Shown: positions 25,544 to 35,441 of the stretch, one piece after another
Position numbering within the stretch: position 1 is the stretch's first letter
Layout: each line of letters opens with the position of its first letter
From: JBHOQX01 sp042408595
Lineage (GTDB): Bacteria; Chloroflexota; Chloroflexia; Chloroflexales; Roseiflexaceae
Direction of reading: 5' to 3'
Assembly: GCA_042408595.1 (NCBI GenBank)
Contig: JBHOQX010000047.1
Coordinates: forward strand, 8,730 to 72,729
DNA: 64,000 nucleotides
Notes under the pieces: model-generated
Told to the model about the DNA's origin: nothing
Databases searched by the model: none
What the model saw: only the letters and a program-made list of their open reading frames with translations
Translations under genes and position numbers: made by a program

Positions 25544-26152
25544 CGCGAAACCCTCCCTGTAGTGATGAACCTCGCCGTTCCCGAGGGCCGGGAACGGCGA
25601 CCCTTCGGCACCCTGGCCGACCCATCGAGCGCGGATGGGTGTGGCGGCGGCCCGACCGCCACAGCGCAACGACCCGAATCATCGCCCCGTCGATCTGCAC
25701 AACGACGCCGGAGGGATCGCCTTCGATCCATCCGGCGTCGCGGCAGCGCATCGAGCTATGGCTTCGTCACGGGCGTGGCCTATGGCGCATGATAATGAGG
25801 AAACCGACATGGTGCTACAGGCAGAAGGTATAAATCATAAGAGATCAAGTTGGCTGATCTGCACAAATATCTTCGGGTTATCACCCGGCCGACACCAGGG
25901 TGTCACCAGAAACCTCTCCTCCATAAAGGCCATTTTGGTGATGTTGCCAGTTCGGCTAGCCGAGCGTTCGAGGCCTTGTCTGGCAGACGGTGCGCGGCAG
26001 AGAGGACTGGCGGACGCAACTCATCCAACACCCTCCTCGTTGAGGGGGCATGCGAACAAGAACTCCGTGATGGGCCGCCCGCCCCTTTCCCCGCGCTGCG
26101 GGCGGCCGTGCGTCCTGCTGTTCGGAGTACGCGGCACGCAAAGACAAAGACC
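25544..26152 (-). promoter_or_regulatory. Hairpin-rich non-coding region upstream of amtB
   Basis: About 600 bases without a convincing gene. It holds perfect inverted repeat CGCCGTTCCC/GGGAACGGCG (25573-25599) and a 16-base inverted repeat with one mismatch (25704-25719 with 25724-25739). It also holds GGCCGCCCGC/GCGGGCGGCC (26073-26107). It should contain the promoter and 5' untranslated region of the amtB gene that starts at 25543. I see no standard promoter, sigma-54 site or known riboswitch. Confidence 0.4.
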
Positions 26153-26183
26153 GGGCGCTCTGGAGAGCCTCTCCAGAGCGCCC
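26153..26183 (-). terminator. Intrinsic terminator after the small membrane protein gene
   Basis: A 14-base-pair perfect stem, GGGCGCTCTGGAGA with TCTCCAGAGCGCCC, has a three-base loop. On the minus strand it is followed by GGTCTTTGTCTTTG. It lies 60 bases after the stop at 26243, so it probably ends that transcript before the downstream amtB. Confidence 0.7.
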
Positions 26184-26242
26184 GCGGTTCTTGAGGTTTC
26201 CTGGTTGGTTTCGACGGTTCCGCCTGTGGCGGCGGGCCGGCC

Positions 26243-26395
26243 TCAGCGATGGGCCGGCATCGGCAGCCCATCGGCCGGGGCGGCATCGCGGGCTGGCGGC
26301 GCGGCTTCGCGTGTGGATTCCATCGTCGTGGCCGGAAGCACCATCCATGCCGCGACGAGGATGACAAAGAGCACGAGTGCGAGCGCGAGTTCCAT
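26243..26395 (-). CDS. 50-residue single-pass membrane protein between two amtB genes
   Basis: This small gene starts at ATG 26395 behind a very strong ribosome site (GGAGGAGG, three bases off the ATG). The peptide has a hydrophobic helix at residues 2-21 (MELALALVLFVILVAAWMVL) and a hydrophilic Pro/Ala/Asp-rich tail. It lies between two ammonium transporter genes on the same strand, 198 bases after the upstream amtB stop, and is followed by a good terminator. I recognise no family. Position suggests a small regulatory or accessory subunit of an AmtB (inference). The longer in-frame start at 26500 is unlikely because it would pass through the ribosome site. Confidence 0.65.
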   Translation of the reverse strand: MELALALVLFVILVAAWMVLPATTMESTREAAPPARDAAPADGLPMPAHR

Positions 26396-26456
26396 GGTCC
26401 TCCTCCGATGTCTGATTGCAGAGATGTACCGATAACGTCGATCAACAACCGCACGT

Positions 26457-26593
26457 AGAAGCTGTCTGCAACGGAGAGGTTGGAGGGGTGTGCCCGCCAA
26501 CGTTTCTTCTTTTCCGCCGTACGGCGGAGCAGAGCCTCTTCTGGGGGACCTGCGGCCCCCAAGCCCCCGCTCGGAGCGTGTCAGACAGCCCTT
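26457..26593. repeat. Dispersed palindromic repeat, copy 1
   Basis: Shares its ends with the segment 42691-42832: AGAAGC-GTCTGCAACGG at the left and CCTGCGGCCCCCA...GGAGCGTGTCAGAC-GCCC at the right. The middle is variable and palindromic (here CCGCCGTACGGCGG). It abuts the stop codon of the amtB gene at 26594, as copy 2 lies just after the phosphofructokinase gene. Both copies have the same orientation relative to the gene. Confidence 0.7.
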
Positions 26594-27823
26594 TTAGGCC
26601 TGGTAGGCGGCCTCGCCGTGTTGCGTGAGATCCAGCCCGCGCTCCTCTTCATCGCGCGAGACGCGCAGGCCGATCACGAGGTCGAGCAGCTTGAGGATCA
26701 GCCAGGTCATCGCAGCGGCGTAGGCCGCGACCACTACCACCGCGATCGCCTGCGTCACCAACTGGCCGGGGTTGCCGTACAGCAGGCCGTCCGCACCGGC
26801 GGCGTTGATTGTCTTGGTTGCGAAGATACCCGTCGCCAGCGCGCCGATCATGCCGCCGATACCGTGGACGCCGAAGACGTCGAGGGCGTCATCGACCCGG
26901 CCACGGACAACAAACTCGACGGCGAAGAAGCAGCCCAGGCCGGCCAGGAAGCCGATCACCAGCGCGGCCATCGGCGTGACGAACCCGGCCGCCGGCGTGA
27001 TGCCGACCAGCCCGGCCACCGCGCCGGCCGCCGCGCCAAGCACGCTCGGCTGCTTGTGGCGGACCCAGCTGGCCGTCATCCAGGTCAGCGCGGCCATCGA
27101 CGCCGCCAGCGTCGTCGTCACGAAGGCCGAGACCGCCAGCGCATTCGCGCCCAGCGCGCTACCGGCGTTGAAGCCGAACCAGCCGAACCACAGCAGCGCC
27201 GTGCCCAGGATCGTCATCGTCGCGTTGTGTGGCACGAACGGCTCCTGCCCGAACCCGAGCCGCTTGCCCAGCACCAGCGCGCAGACCAGCGCCGAGACGC
27301 CGGACGTGATGTGGACGACCGTGCCGCCGGCGAAGTCGAGCGCGCCCAGGCCGCGGATCCAGCCGCCAACCCCCCAGACCCAGTGAGCCACCGGCGCATA
27401 GACGACCGTCGCCCACAGCAGCGAGAAGATCACGAACGATTTGAAGCGCTTGCGCTCGGCGAAGGCTCCGGAGATCAGCGCCGGCGTGATCACGGCGAAC
27501 ATCATCTGGTAGACCATGAACGCCTGGTGCGGGATGGTCGCCGCGTAGTCCGGATTCGGCTCCAGGCCGACGCCGTTCAGCCCAAGCCAATTCAGGCCGC
27601 CGATAAAGCCACCGACGCTCGGCCCGAACGCCAGCGTATAACCCCACAGCGCCCACTGCACGCTGATCAGCGCCAGGATGAAGAAGCTGTGCATGATCGT
27701 CGAGAGCACGTTCTTCTCCCGCACCAGTCCGCCGTAGAAGAGGCCCAGCCCCGGCGTCATGAGCATCACGAGCGCCGCCGACACGAGCACCCAGGCCGTA
27801 TCTGCTCCATTGATGGCATCCAT
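26594..27823 (-). CDS. amtB: Ammonium transporter (Amt), short form
   Basis: A 409-residue, eleven-segment Amt protein. Twin histidine sites are GGTVVHITSG and FGVHGIGGMIGALATG; the entry region is LMTPGLGLFYGGLV. It is clearly different from the 511-residue paralogue downstream, so this is not a recent duplication. It follows glnA by 110 bases, an arrangement that suggests co-transcription of glutamine synthetase and transporter. The cytoplasmic tail (SRDEEERGLDLTQHGE) is the usual PII-binding type, yet no PII gene lies in the window. Confidence 0.94.
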   Translation of the reverse strand: MDAINGADTAWVLVSAALVMLMTPGLGLFYGGLVREKNVLSTIMHSFFILALISVQWALWGYTLAFGPSVGGFIGGLNWLGLNGVGLEPNPDYAATIPHQAFMVYQMMFAVITPALISGAFAERKRFKSFVIFSLLWATVVYAPVAHWVWGVGGWIRGLGALDFAGGTVVHITSGVSALVCALVLGKRLGFGQEPFVPHNATMTILGTALLWFGWFGFNAGSALGANALAVSAFVTTTLAASMAALTWMTASWVRHKQPSVLGAAAGAVAGLVGITPAAGFVTPMAALVIGFLAGLGCFFAVEFVVRGRVDDALDVFGVHGIGGMIGALATGIFATKTINAAGADGLLYGNPGQLVTQAIAVVVVAAYAAAMTWLILKLLDLVIGLRVSRDEEERGLDLTQHGEAAYQA

Positions 27824-27933
27824 TGCCCGCCCGATCCTTTCGTTTCAAATCAGCAACGTGGCTGATACGATGGTGGGGGCCGGGCGGGGCATCCAGCCCC
27901 CCGGCCCTGGCCTTCCGAGTACGCCCCTGGCCG

Positions 27934-29358
<1,425 letters not shown>

Positions 29359-29567
29359 GGCTGCGTTCCTCCTTGCGTCGGGGTAAACAGAGCGCCGGAA
29401 ACAGCCTGCATGGCTGGCCGGCGCTGCCTCGTCGCATATCTGCGCATTCCACCCTGCGCGTTCGTGTGGTTCTAGCGTACGCGAAAAGTGCGCCGAAGAG
29501 CACGGCGATTTGTGACGAAGTTCTCCGTTGCCCATTCGGGCAGAATGTACAATTCGGCGCGGCCGTC

Positions 29568-29596
29568 TTGACATTCGCTCCCCAGCGCGCTAGGAT
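29568..29596 (+). promoter_or_regulatory. Sigma-70-type promoter of small lipoprotein gene
   Basis: A perfect TTGACA at 29568-29573, a 17-base spacer, and TAGGAT at 29591-29596. The leader to ATG 29630 would be about 27 bases. Confidence 0.75.
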
Positions 29597-29629
29597 GCCG
29601 CCGGGGTTGTGTAAAGGAGAACCGGACCC

Positions 29630-29896
29630 ATGCGCTTGCGACGCCTCGTCCTTGCCCTGCCGCTCGCCGCTGCCCTGCTGGCCGGCTGCGATATCGTCTC
29701 GAACACCGCTCCTCCCGCGCCGACGGCCACCCAGCCTGCTCCGACTGCGACGCCGGCGACCCCCCCGCCGGCTCAGGGCCAGGCGACGGCCTACCCGGCG
29801 CCGGCGCCGCCCCAGAGCCAGGCGACGGCCTACCCGGCGCCGGCGCCGCCCCAGGGCCAGGCGACCGCCTACCCGGCCCCCACGGTCAATCCATAG
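29630..29896 (+). CDS. Small proline-rich lipoprotein with tandem repeats
   Basis: An 88-residue protein with AAAGGAG upstream. The signal peptide ends in lipobox LLAGC (Cys20). The mature part is an unstructured Pro/Ala/Thr-rich chain with three copies of a 13-residue unit, GQATAYPAPAPPQ, the last incomplete. It probably is a surface-anchored spacer or adhesin-like peptide; no enzymatic domain. The repeat DNA is 39 bases long and nearly identical between copies, so copy number may vary between strains. Confidence 0.75.
   Translation: MRLRRLVLALPLAAALLAGCDIVSNTAPPAPTATQPAPTATPATPPPAQGQATAYPAPAPPQSQATAYPAPAPPQGQATAYPAPTVNP
29774..29882 (+). repeat. Three 39-bp tandem repeats inside the lipoprotein gene
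   Basis: Units begin at 29774, 29813 and 29852, the third incomplete. Units 1 and 2 differ by one base (GGGCC against GAGCC near the start). They encode the GQATAYPAPAPPQ repeats. Confidence 0.9.
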
Positions 29897-29925
29897 GTGT
29901 GGCGGCGGGTCGTGTGCCGCGCCCG

Positions 29926-29954
29926 TTGCCGCCGCATCTGATCTGTGGTACACT
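29926..29954 (+). promoter_or_regulatory. Probable promoter of the membrane glycosyltransferase pair
   Basis: TTGCCG at 29926-29931, a 17-base spacer, and TACACT at 29949-29954. It lies 27 bases before the preferred ATG 29981 and overlaps the rejected GTG start at 29945. Confidence 0.55.
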
Positions 29955-29980
29955 CGCCTGCTGTACCGCATAGGGACGGC

Positions 29981-32485
29981 ATGGGGCCCGATCTGACAAC
30001 GCAGGCGGCGAACGGAAAAGCAGTGCATGGCCGGCCAGGCCGCGCCGCGTGGGCCGGCCTGGGCGTGCGCGCCGCCGGGCCGCTGCTCGGCGCGGCGCTG
30101 CTCGGCATTGTGCTTGTCGCCCTGGCGTACCAGTTTCCGGTCACCCACACAGTCGATATCGGCGGGCGCGACGCCGCCTACGTCCGCGGCTTCTACGACC
30201 CGGAGCCCACCGGCCGGCCCGCCATGGTCGGATCGGATGGGACCGCCCGCTGGTCCCGCGGCGCCTCCTACCTGCTCTTCCCGCAGGCCGGCCTCCCGGC
30301 GCAGGTGACGCTACGGCTGCGCGGCTGGCGCGCGAGCGGCCCGCCTCCGGAAGTCGCGGTGCTGAGCGACGGGCGCGCGCTTGGCCGCTTCCGCGCCACC
30401 GGCGCCTGGGAAGAGCACACCTTCGCCATCGCCGGCGGCCTGGCCAAGCCGACCGACGTGCTGATCGAACTGCGCGCCGAGACGGCCCCGCTGAGCGCCG
30501 ATGACCCCCGGCAGGTCGGCATCCTGCTCGACCGGGCGACCTACCGGGTCGGCCCGCCGCCGATCACCCCCTACCCGGCGCAGCTCCTCTTCGGCGGGCT
30601 GGCCGGCGCGCTGGTGTGGCTGCTGGTGGACGGAGGACGCCGGGCGACCGCCGGACCGCACCGCCGCGCGACGCATTGGCCCCTCCCCCTCGCGCTCGCC
30701 CTGCTCGCCCTCGCCTTCCTGGCGCTGACCCGCGCCCAGCCGCCCTACCCGTACCCGCTGCGCGGCCTGCTCCCGGCCGTCTGCGCCGGGCTGGCCGGGC
30801 TGCTCGCCGTGCGCGACGGGCCGCGGCTGGCGGCGCGCGCCCCCTGGCTGGCGGACGCCGCCGCCCTCGGCGGCGCCAGCCTCTGGCTCGGCGCGGTGCT
30901 GCTGGCGGCGCGGGGCCACCTGGTGCTCTCGACCCCCGGCGTCGAGAAGGACTTCCGCGTCTTCGCGCTGCGCTCGGCGCGGCTCGCCGGCGCGTGGCCC
31001 GCCGGCGCGGCCAACGCCGACCTCGATGGCGTCTTCCGGGCCGACGGCTTCTACAACCTCGGCTACCCGCTGCTCCTCTGGCTCGCCCGCCCGTTTACCC
31101 ACGACAACCCGTTCCTCGCCGGGCGGCTGGTCGCCGCGCTGAGTGGGGCGCTGATGCTCCTGGCCGGCTGGTGGCTGGCGCGGCGCTGGCTCGGGCGCTG
31201 GCCGGCGCTGGTCGCCCTGCTCGCCCTGGCCTTCAGCCCGCTCGTCGTCAGCTACAGCCTCTACCTCGGCACCGATATGCCGTTCGCCGCGGCCTGCGCC
31301 GTGGCGCTGGCGCTGTTGGTAGGGTTCGGGGTCCAGAGGCCAGGGGCCAGCACAGAACCGCCCACCGCCCGCCGCCCGCCGCCCACCGCCTTCCTCGCCG
31401 GCCTGGCCGCCGGCGCAGCGTTTCTCATCCGCCAACCGGGCCTCGCCCTGCTGCCGCTCGGCTGGCTGGCGATCGTCCTGCTGCGCCCGCCCGGAGCGCG
31501 CCTCCGCCCGGCCCTGCTCTTCGGCGCGGCCTTCCTGCTCGCCGCGCTGCCGCAACTCGCCGTGAACATCCGCGACACCGGCCAGCCGCTCTTCAACCAG
31601 CAGGCCAAGAACGTCTGGCTGGCGGTCTATGGCGGCGGCGATTGGGGGCGCTGGGGCGAGGCGTCGAACGACATCGGCCTCCTGGGTGTCGCCGCCGCCG
31701 ACCCGGGGCGCTTCCTGGCGAACTGGTGGGGCAATATCGTCGGCTTCATCGGCGCGGGCGGCGAGGACACCAGCGAGTTCGGGCGGGCGATCCAGCTCCG
31801 GCTGCTCGGCTTTCCGGCCAACTGGTTGGCGATCGCCGGGCTGCTGGCGTGGCTGGCGCTGTTCCTCCGCCGCGCGCTGCGCCGCGCGCCGCTCCTGGCG
31901 GGCGGCATGGCCCCGGCGGCCATCCTGCTGCTCTGGCTGGCGCTCTACGTCGCCGTGGTCGCGGTGACCTTCGCCCTGCCGCGCTTCTTTTTGCCGTCCG
32001 TGGCGGTCTACGGCGCGGCGGCGGCCTGGGCGGTCGCCCGGCTCGGCGCGCTGGCCCGGGATGCCGCCGCGCCGGGCGCGCCCGACGAGCGTGCGGCCCG
32101 CGTCCCGCTGCTTGTCGCCCTGCTGCTGCTCCTGTTGTTATGGGAAAAGGTAGCCGTCGGCGCGGGCTACGTCCTCGCCACCCGCGAGGCCGCTGGCGTG
32201 GGCCAGCCGGTGGCGACTCTGGAAGCGGCCCGGCTGGTCCAGGCGGTCCTCCGCCCGGGCGAGCGCCTGGCGATTCGCGCGCCGCGGGGCGATGATGATG
32301 CCCTGGCGCTCGCCAAGTACTCGGCCATCGCGCATCTCGTCGTGCCGCTGACGTTGGATGCACCGGACGCGCCCCGGCAGGCCGGCGCGAGCTACCTGCT
32401 GCAGCCGTCGCCGACCGGCCCGCCCCCGGGCGCCGCGCCCGCCGGGCAGGCCGGCGGCTACACCCTCTACCGGCTGGCCCCATGA
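29981..32485 (+). CDS. Large membrane glycosyltransferase, PMT/ArnT (GT39/GT83) type
   Basis: An 834-residue integral membrane protein. ATG 29981 (AGGGACGGC upstream) is preferred to GTG 29945, which overlaps the promoter. One membrane segment (about 35-55) is followed by a beta-rich extracytoplasmic domain of about 140 residues, then a dozen membrane helices. The first large loop carries EKDFRVFALRSARLA and NADLDGVFRADGFYN, the acidic loop expected of lipid-phosphate-sugar-dependent transferases. A low-complexity in-frame insert lies at nt 31324-31388. Its last four bases overlap the next gene (ATGA), so the two are translationally coupled. Confidence 0.78.
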   Translation: MGPDLTTQAANGKAVHGRPGRAAWAGLGVRAAGPLLGAALLGIVLVALAYQFPVTHTVDIGGRDAAYVRGFYDPEPTGRPAMVGSDGTARWSRGASYLLFPQAGLPAQVTLRLRGWRASGPPPEVAVLSDGRALGRFRATGAWEEHTFAIAGGLAKPTDVLIELRAETAPLSADDPRQVGILLDRATYRVGPPPITPYPAQLLFGGLAGALVWLLVDGGRRATAGPHRRATHWPLPLALALLALAFLALTRAQPPYPYPLRGLLPAVCAGLAGLLAVRDGPRLAARAPWLADAAALGGASLWLGAVLLAARGHLVLSTPGVEKDFRVFALRSARLAGAWPAGAANADLDGVFRADGFYNLGYPLLLWLARPFTHDNPFLAGRLVAALSGALMLLAGWWLARRWLGRWPALVALLALAFSPLVVSYSLYLGTDMPFAAACAVALALLVGFGVQRPGASTEPPTARRPPPTAFLAGLAAGAAFLIRQPGLALLPLGWLAIVLLRPPGARLRPALLFGAAFLLAALPQLAVNIRDTGQPLFNQQAKNVWLAVYGGGDWGRWGEASNDIGLLGVAAADPGRFLANWWGNIVGFIGAGGEDTSEFGRAIQLRLLGFPANWLAIAGLLAWLALFLRRALRRAPLLAGGMAPAAILLLWLALYVAVVAVTFALPRFFLPSVAVYGAAAAWAVARLGALARDAAAPGAPDERAARVPLLVALLLLLLLWEKVAVGAGYVLATREAAGVGQPVATLEAARLVQAVLRPGERLAIRAPRGDDDALALAKYSAIAHLVVPLTLDAPDAPRQAGASYLLQPSPTGPPPGAAPAGQAGGYTLYRLAP
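31324..31388 (+). repeat. In-frame low-complexity insert in glycosyltransferase gene
   Basis: GGTCCAGAGGCCAGGGGCCA-type sequence followed by repeated CCGCCCACCGCC units. It encodes a Pro/Arg-rich loop (VQRPGASTEPPTARRPPP) between two membrane segments and looks like intergenic filler captured in the coding frame. Confidence 0.55.
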
Positions 32486-34728
32486 CGCACGAGACCGCCA
32501 AGGCCGCCCTCGCCGCCCCGCCGCGCCCCGCCGGGCGGGCGCGCCTGCGCGCCCTGGCGGGGAGCCGCGCGCTGCCGCTGCTGCTGCTCATCGCCCTCGG
32601 CCTGGCGCTGCGCCTCTGGCTGCTGTCGCTCACCCCGCTCGACCCGCGCTTCTCCAACGCCGACGACGGCGACTACTACCGGCGCGCCCTGCGTCTGGCT
32701 GTCACCGGGCAGTACCTCGACGATTCCTGGCTCATCCGCCCGCCGCTGCACGTCTTCTTTTTCGCCGCCTGGCTGCGCCTGGCGATCGCACTCGGCCGCC
32801 CCGACCTCGGTGTGCTGCTCGTCCAGCTCGCCCAAATCGCGCTCGGCGTGCTGATGATCCCGCTCGGCTACGACCTGGCGCGCCGCCTCTTCGCCAGCCG
32901 CGCTGCTGGGTTGCTGTTCGCGGCCTTCCTGGCGGTCTGGTTCCCGTTCGTCGAGATGCCGACCGTCCTCTTCAGCGAGCTGATCTACCTGTTCCTGTTC
33001 CTGCTCTCCTTCTGGTTCATGCTGCGCTTCGACGCCAGCGGGCGGCTGCGCGAGCTCGCCGGGGCCGGGCTGGCGCTCGGCGCGGCCTCGCTCACCCGCT
33101 CCCCGGCGCTCTATTCCCTTGCGTTCGTCGGGCCGTGGCTTTGGATCAGGCGGCCAGGCGACCAGACGGCCAGACATCCGGCCGCTCGCATCTTAAGCCT
33201 CAAGCCTCAAGCCTCACACCTCATCATCGTCGCTGCCTGCTGCCTGGCGGTCGTCGGGCCGTGGACGCTGCGGAACTGGCTGGTGTACCAGCGCTTCATC
33301 CCGGTGGACACGCTCGGGCCGATCAACCTTTGGCTCGACCTCGACGCCGCGAGCCGGCGCAACGAGCATATCGCCACGCTGCGCGCGCTCCCGCAGGCCG
33401 ACCGGCAGGCCTATGCCATGGCGCAGGTGCGGGCCATCCTCGCCGCAGACCCGCTGCGCCCCTTCCGCGGCATGTGGCCGACCTTCCAGCACATCTGGAA
33501 GGCGCAGTACATCGAAGACTATCTGGTGAAGCACAGCTTCTTCGCCCGGCCGCTGCGCGAGGCCGCGCCGCTCGGCCTGTTCGGCGATGCGCTCTGGCTG
33601 GCCTTCACCGCCGCCGGGCTGTGGGGGCTGGCCGGGCCGGCGCGCGAGGGGTGGCGCAACCGGCTGTTCGTCCTGGCCTGGATCGGCTACTCGCTGCTCA
33701 CCGTGCTCGTCTTCCATGTCGAGCCGCGCTACCTCGTCCCGATCTGGACGCTGCTCGCCCTGTATGGGGCTGGCACGTTGTCGGGGGGCAGGGGTCGGGG
33801 GCCAGGGGCCAGGGAGGCGGGGAGGCAGGGAGCCGGGGAGACCGAGCGGCGGAGCGCCGGCGCCCGCCGCGTCTCACGCATCGTTCACCCGGCATCGTTC
33901 ATCCTCCGGGTCTCGCTCCTCGTCGCCTTCGTCGTGCTGTTCGTCAGCTATCGCGACTATCCGGCGCTGCTGGCCCGCGGGCTGGCGCGCGAGCGGGCGA
34001 TGGCCGCCGGCGAGCGGGCCTACGCCGCCGGGGCCTACGCCGAGGCCGAGGCGCGCTTCCGCGAGGCGTTGGCCGCCCACCCCGGCTTCACCGACGGGCA
34101 GGTGAGCCTGGCGCTGGCGCTGGCCGCGCAGGGCAAGCAGAACGACGCGCTCGCCACGCTCAGGCCGGGCGCGTCCCGCCGCGCGGACACGGTGCTGGGG
34201 GCGCTGCTGCGCGATATCGGGCAGCCGGACGCGGCGGCGAAACTGCTGCAGCGCGGCGAGACGATCGCCGGCGAGGACTTGCAGCGCTGGACTCTCGAAA
34301 CGCTGCACCCGCCGCCGGCCGACAATCTGACGCTCGGCGACGGGCTGGACCTCGGCTATATCGACGGGTTCTCCTATGCCGAGCGCGACGCGGCGCGCAC
34401 CTTCCGCTGGCTCGAAGGCCGGGGACGGATCGTCCTGCCGCTGGCACGCCCGCTTGCCACGGGCGCCACGGTGACACTGCTGCTGGCCGGCGGGCAGCCA
34501 GGCGGTACGCCCCTGGAGGTGCGGATCGGCGGCGGGCCGGCGCAGCGTGCATTGGTCGCCGGCGGCTGGCGCGCCTATCACTTCCTGGCGCCGCCCGCGC
34601 TGGCCGGGCAGACGCGACTGACGATCGACCTGCGCGCACCGACGTTCGTGCCGATGCAGCGCGACCCGGCCAGCACCGACGCCCGCGCCCTCAGCGTGAT
34701 GGTCGGCAAGGTGCGCGTGGCGCTGTGA
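32482..34728 (+). CDS. Membrane glycosyltransferase (PMT/ArnT type) with C-terminal TPR-like region
   Basis: A 748-residue protein whose ATG overlaps the previous stop by four bases. About eleven membrane segments precede residue 480. The first external loop has the acidic motif SNADDGDYYRRAL, as in GT39/GT83 enzymes. After the last membrane segment there is a TPR-like helical repeat (about 510-565, AGAYAEAEARFREALAAHPG) and a terminal beta domain. Two low-complexity inserts interrupt loops (nt 33150-33222 and 33776-33898). It probably transfers a sugar from a lipid donor to an exported acceptor, paired with the upstream homologue. Confidence 0.78.
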   Translation: MTHETAKAALAAPPRPAGRARLRALAGSRALPLLLLIALGLALRLWLLSLTPLDPRFSNADDGDYYRRALRLAVTGQYLDDSWLIRPPLHVFFFAAWLRLAIALGRPDLGVLLVQLAQIALGVLMIPLGYDLARRLFASRAAGLLFAAFLAVWFPFVEMPTVLFSELIYLFLFLLSFWFMLRFDASGRLRELAGAGLALGAASLTRSPALYSLAFVGPWLWIRRPGDQTARHPAARILSLKPQASHLIIVAACCLAVVGPWTLRNWLVYQRFIPVDTLGPINLWLDLDAASRRNEHIATLRALPQADRQAYAMAQVRAILAADPLRPFRGMWPTFQHIWKAQYIEDYLVKHSFFARPLREAAPLGLFGDALWLAFTAAGLWGLAGPAREGWRNRLFVLAWIGYSLLTVLVFHVEPRYLVPIWTLLALYGAGTLSGGRGRGPGAREAGRQGAGETERRSAGARRVSRIVHPASFILRVSLLVAFVVLFVSYRDYPALLARGLARERAMAAGERAYAAGAYAEAEARFREALAAHPGFTDGQVSLALALAAQGKQNDALATLRPGASRRADTVLGALLRDIGQPDAAAKLLQRGETIAGEDLQRWTLETLHPPPADNLTLGDGLDLGYIDGFSYAERDAARTFRWLEGRGRIVLPLARPLATGATVTLLLAGGQPGGTPLEVRIGGGPAQRALVAGGWRAYHFLAPPALAGQTRLTIDLRAPTFVPMQRDPASTDARALSVMVGKVRVAL
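33150..33222 (+). repeat. In-frame quasi-repeat insert (CAAGCCT units)
   Basis: GGCCAGGCGACCAGACGGCC followed by TTAAGCCTCAAGCCTCAAGC-type stutter. It encodes a polar loop between two hydrophobic segments and resembles the intergenic stutter sequences elsewhere in the window. Confidence 0.5.
33776..33898 (+). repeat. In-frame G-rich low-complexity insert
   Basis: Runs of GGGGGCCAGGGGCCAGGGAG type, then GCATCGTTCACCCGGCATCG. It encodes a Gly/Arg-rich loop of about 40 residues before the last membrane segment, unlike the surrounding membrane protein sequence. Confidence 0.55.
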
Positions 34729-34832
34729 CAGGGCGCCAGGGTGATACGGTGACAACGTGATTGGGCGACACCGTGATGCAAGGACATGTTGCATCGTACT
34801 GACCGTCTGATCATCTGCTGACTGGAGCATCC

Positions 34833-35441
34833 ATGCCACAACCACTCCTCGTCACAACCGACCTCGAAGGCGTCCTGGTCCCCGAGATCTGGATCGCCGT
34901 CGCCGAGAAGACCGGGATCGCCGCGCTGCGCCTGACGACGCGCGACATCCCGGACTACGACCAACTGATGCGCGGGCGGATCGCCATCTTGCGCCAGCAC
35001 CGGCTGACCCTCAACGACATCCAGGCGGTGATCGCGACGATCGACCCGCTGCCGGGTGCGGTAGAATATCTGCGATGGGTGCGTGAGCGCGCGCCATTGA
35101 TCATCCTGTCGGACACGTTCTACGAGTTCGCCCGGCCGCTTATGGCGAAGCTCGGCGAGCCGACTCTGTTCTGCAACATGCTAGAGGTCGACGGCGGCGG
35201 CATGCTCACCGGCTACCGGCTGCGGCTGCCGGACGGTAAGACCGAGGCGGTGCGCGCGCTGCGGGGGCTGGCCTTCCGTGTGCTGTCGATCGGGGATTCG
35301 TACAACGACACCGGGATGCTGGCCGCCGCCGACCTCGGCGTGCTGTTTCGCCCGCCGGCGAACGTGGCCGCCGAGTTCCCGCACTTCCCGGTGACGCACG
35401 ACTACGCCGAACTCGCGGCGATCATCGACGCGAATCGGTAG
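34833..35441 (+). CDS. thrH: ThrH-like phosphoserine phosphatase / homoserine phosphotransferase
   Basis: A 202-residue HAD-superfamily enzyme with TGGAG before the ATG. The N-terminus TTDLEGVLVPEIWIAVAE is the ThrH signature (D-x-E in place of D-x-D). The Ser/Thr motif is ILSDTFYEF and the acidic motif GDSYNDTGM. ThrH from Pseudomonas dephosphorylates phosphoserine and can transfer the phosphate to homoserine. Its place between glycosyltransferase genes is unexpected, and the 104-base spacer before it is stutter-like filler; it is probably an independent unit. Confidence 0.85.
   Translation: MPQPLLVTTDLEGVLVPEIWIAVAEKTGIAALRLTTRDIPDYDQLMRGRIAILRQHRLTLNDIQAVIATIDPLPGAVEYLRWVRERAPLIILSDTFYEFARPLMAKLGEPTLFCNMLEVDGGGMLTGYRLRLPDGKTEAVRALRGLAFRVLSIGDSYNDTGMLAAADLGVLFRPPANVAAEFPHFPVTHDYAELAAIIDANR

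Noticed and set aside
25536..25751. 71-codon minus-strand open frame upstream of amtB
   Set aside because: It lacks a ribosome site, overlaps the amtB start, and consists largely of the hairpin sequences.
27824..27933. GC-rich hairpin between glnA and amtB as terminator or glutamine riboswitch
   Set aside because: The stem GGGCCGGG/CCCGGCCC has no T-run and no glutamine-aptamer motifs; it may be only an intercistronic hairpin.
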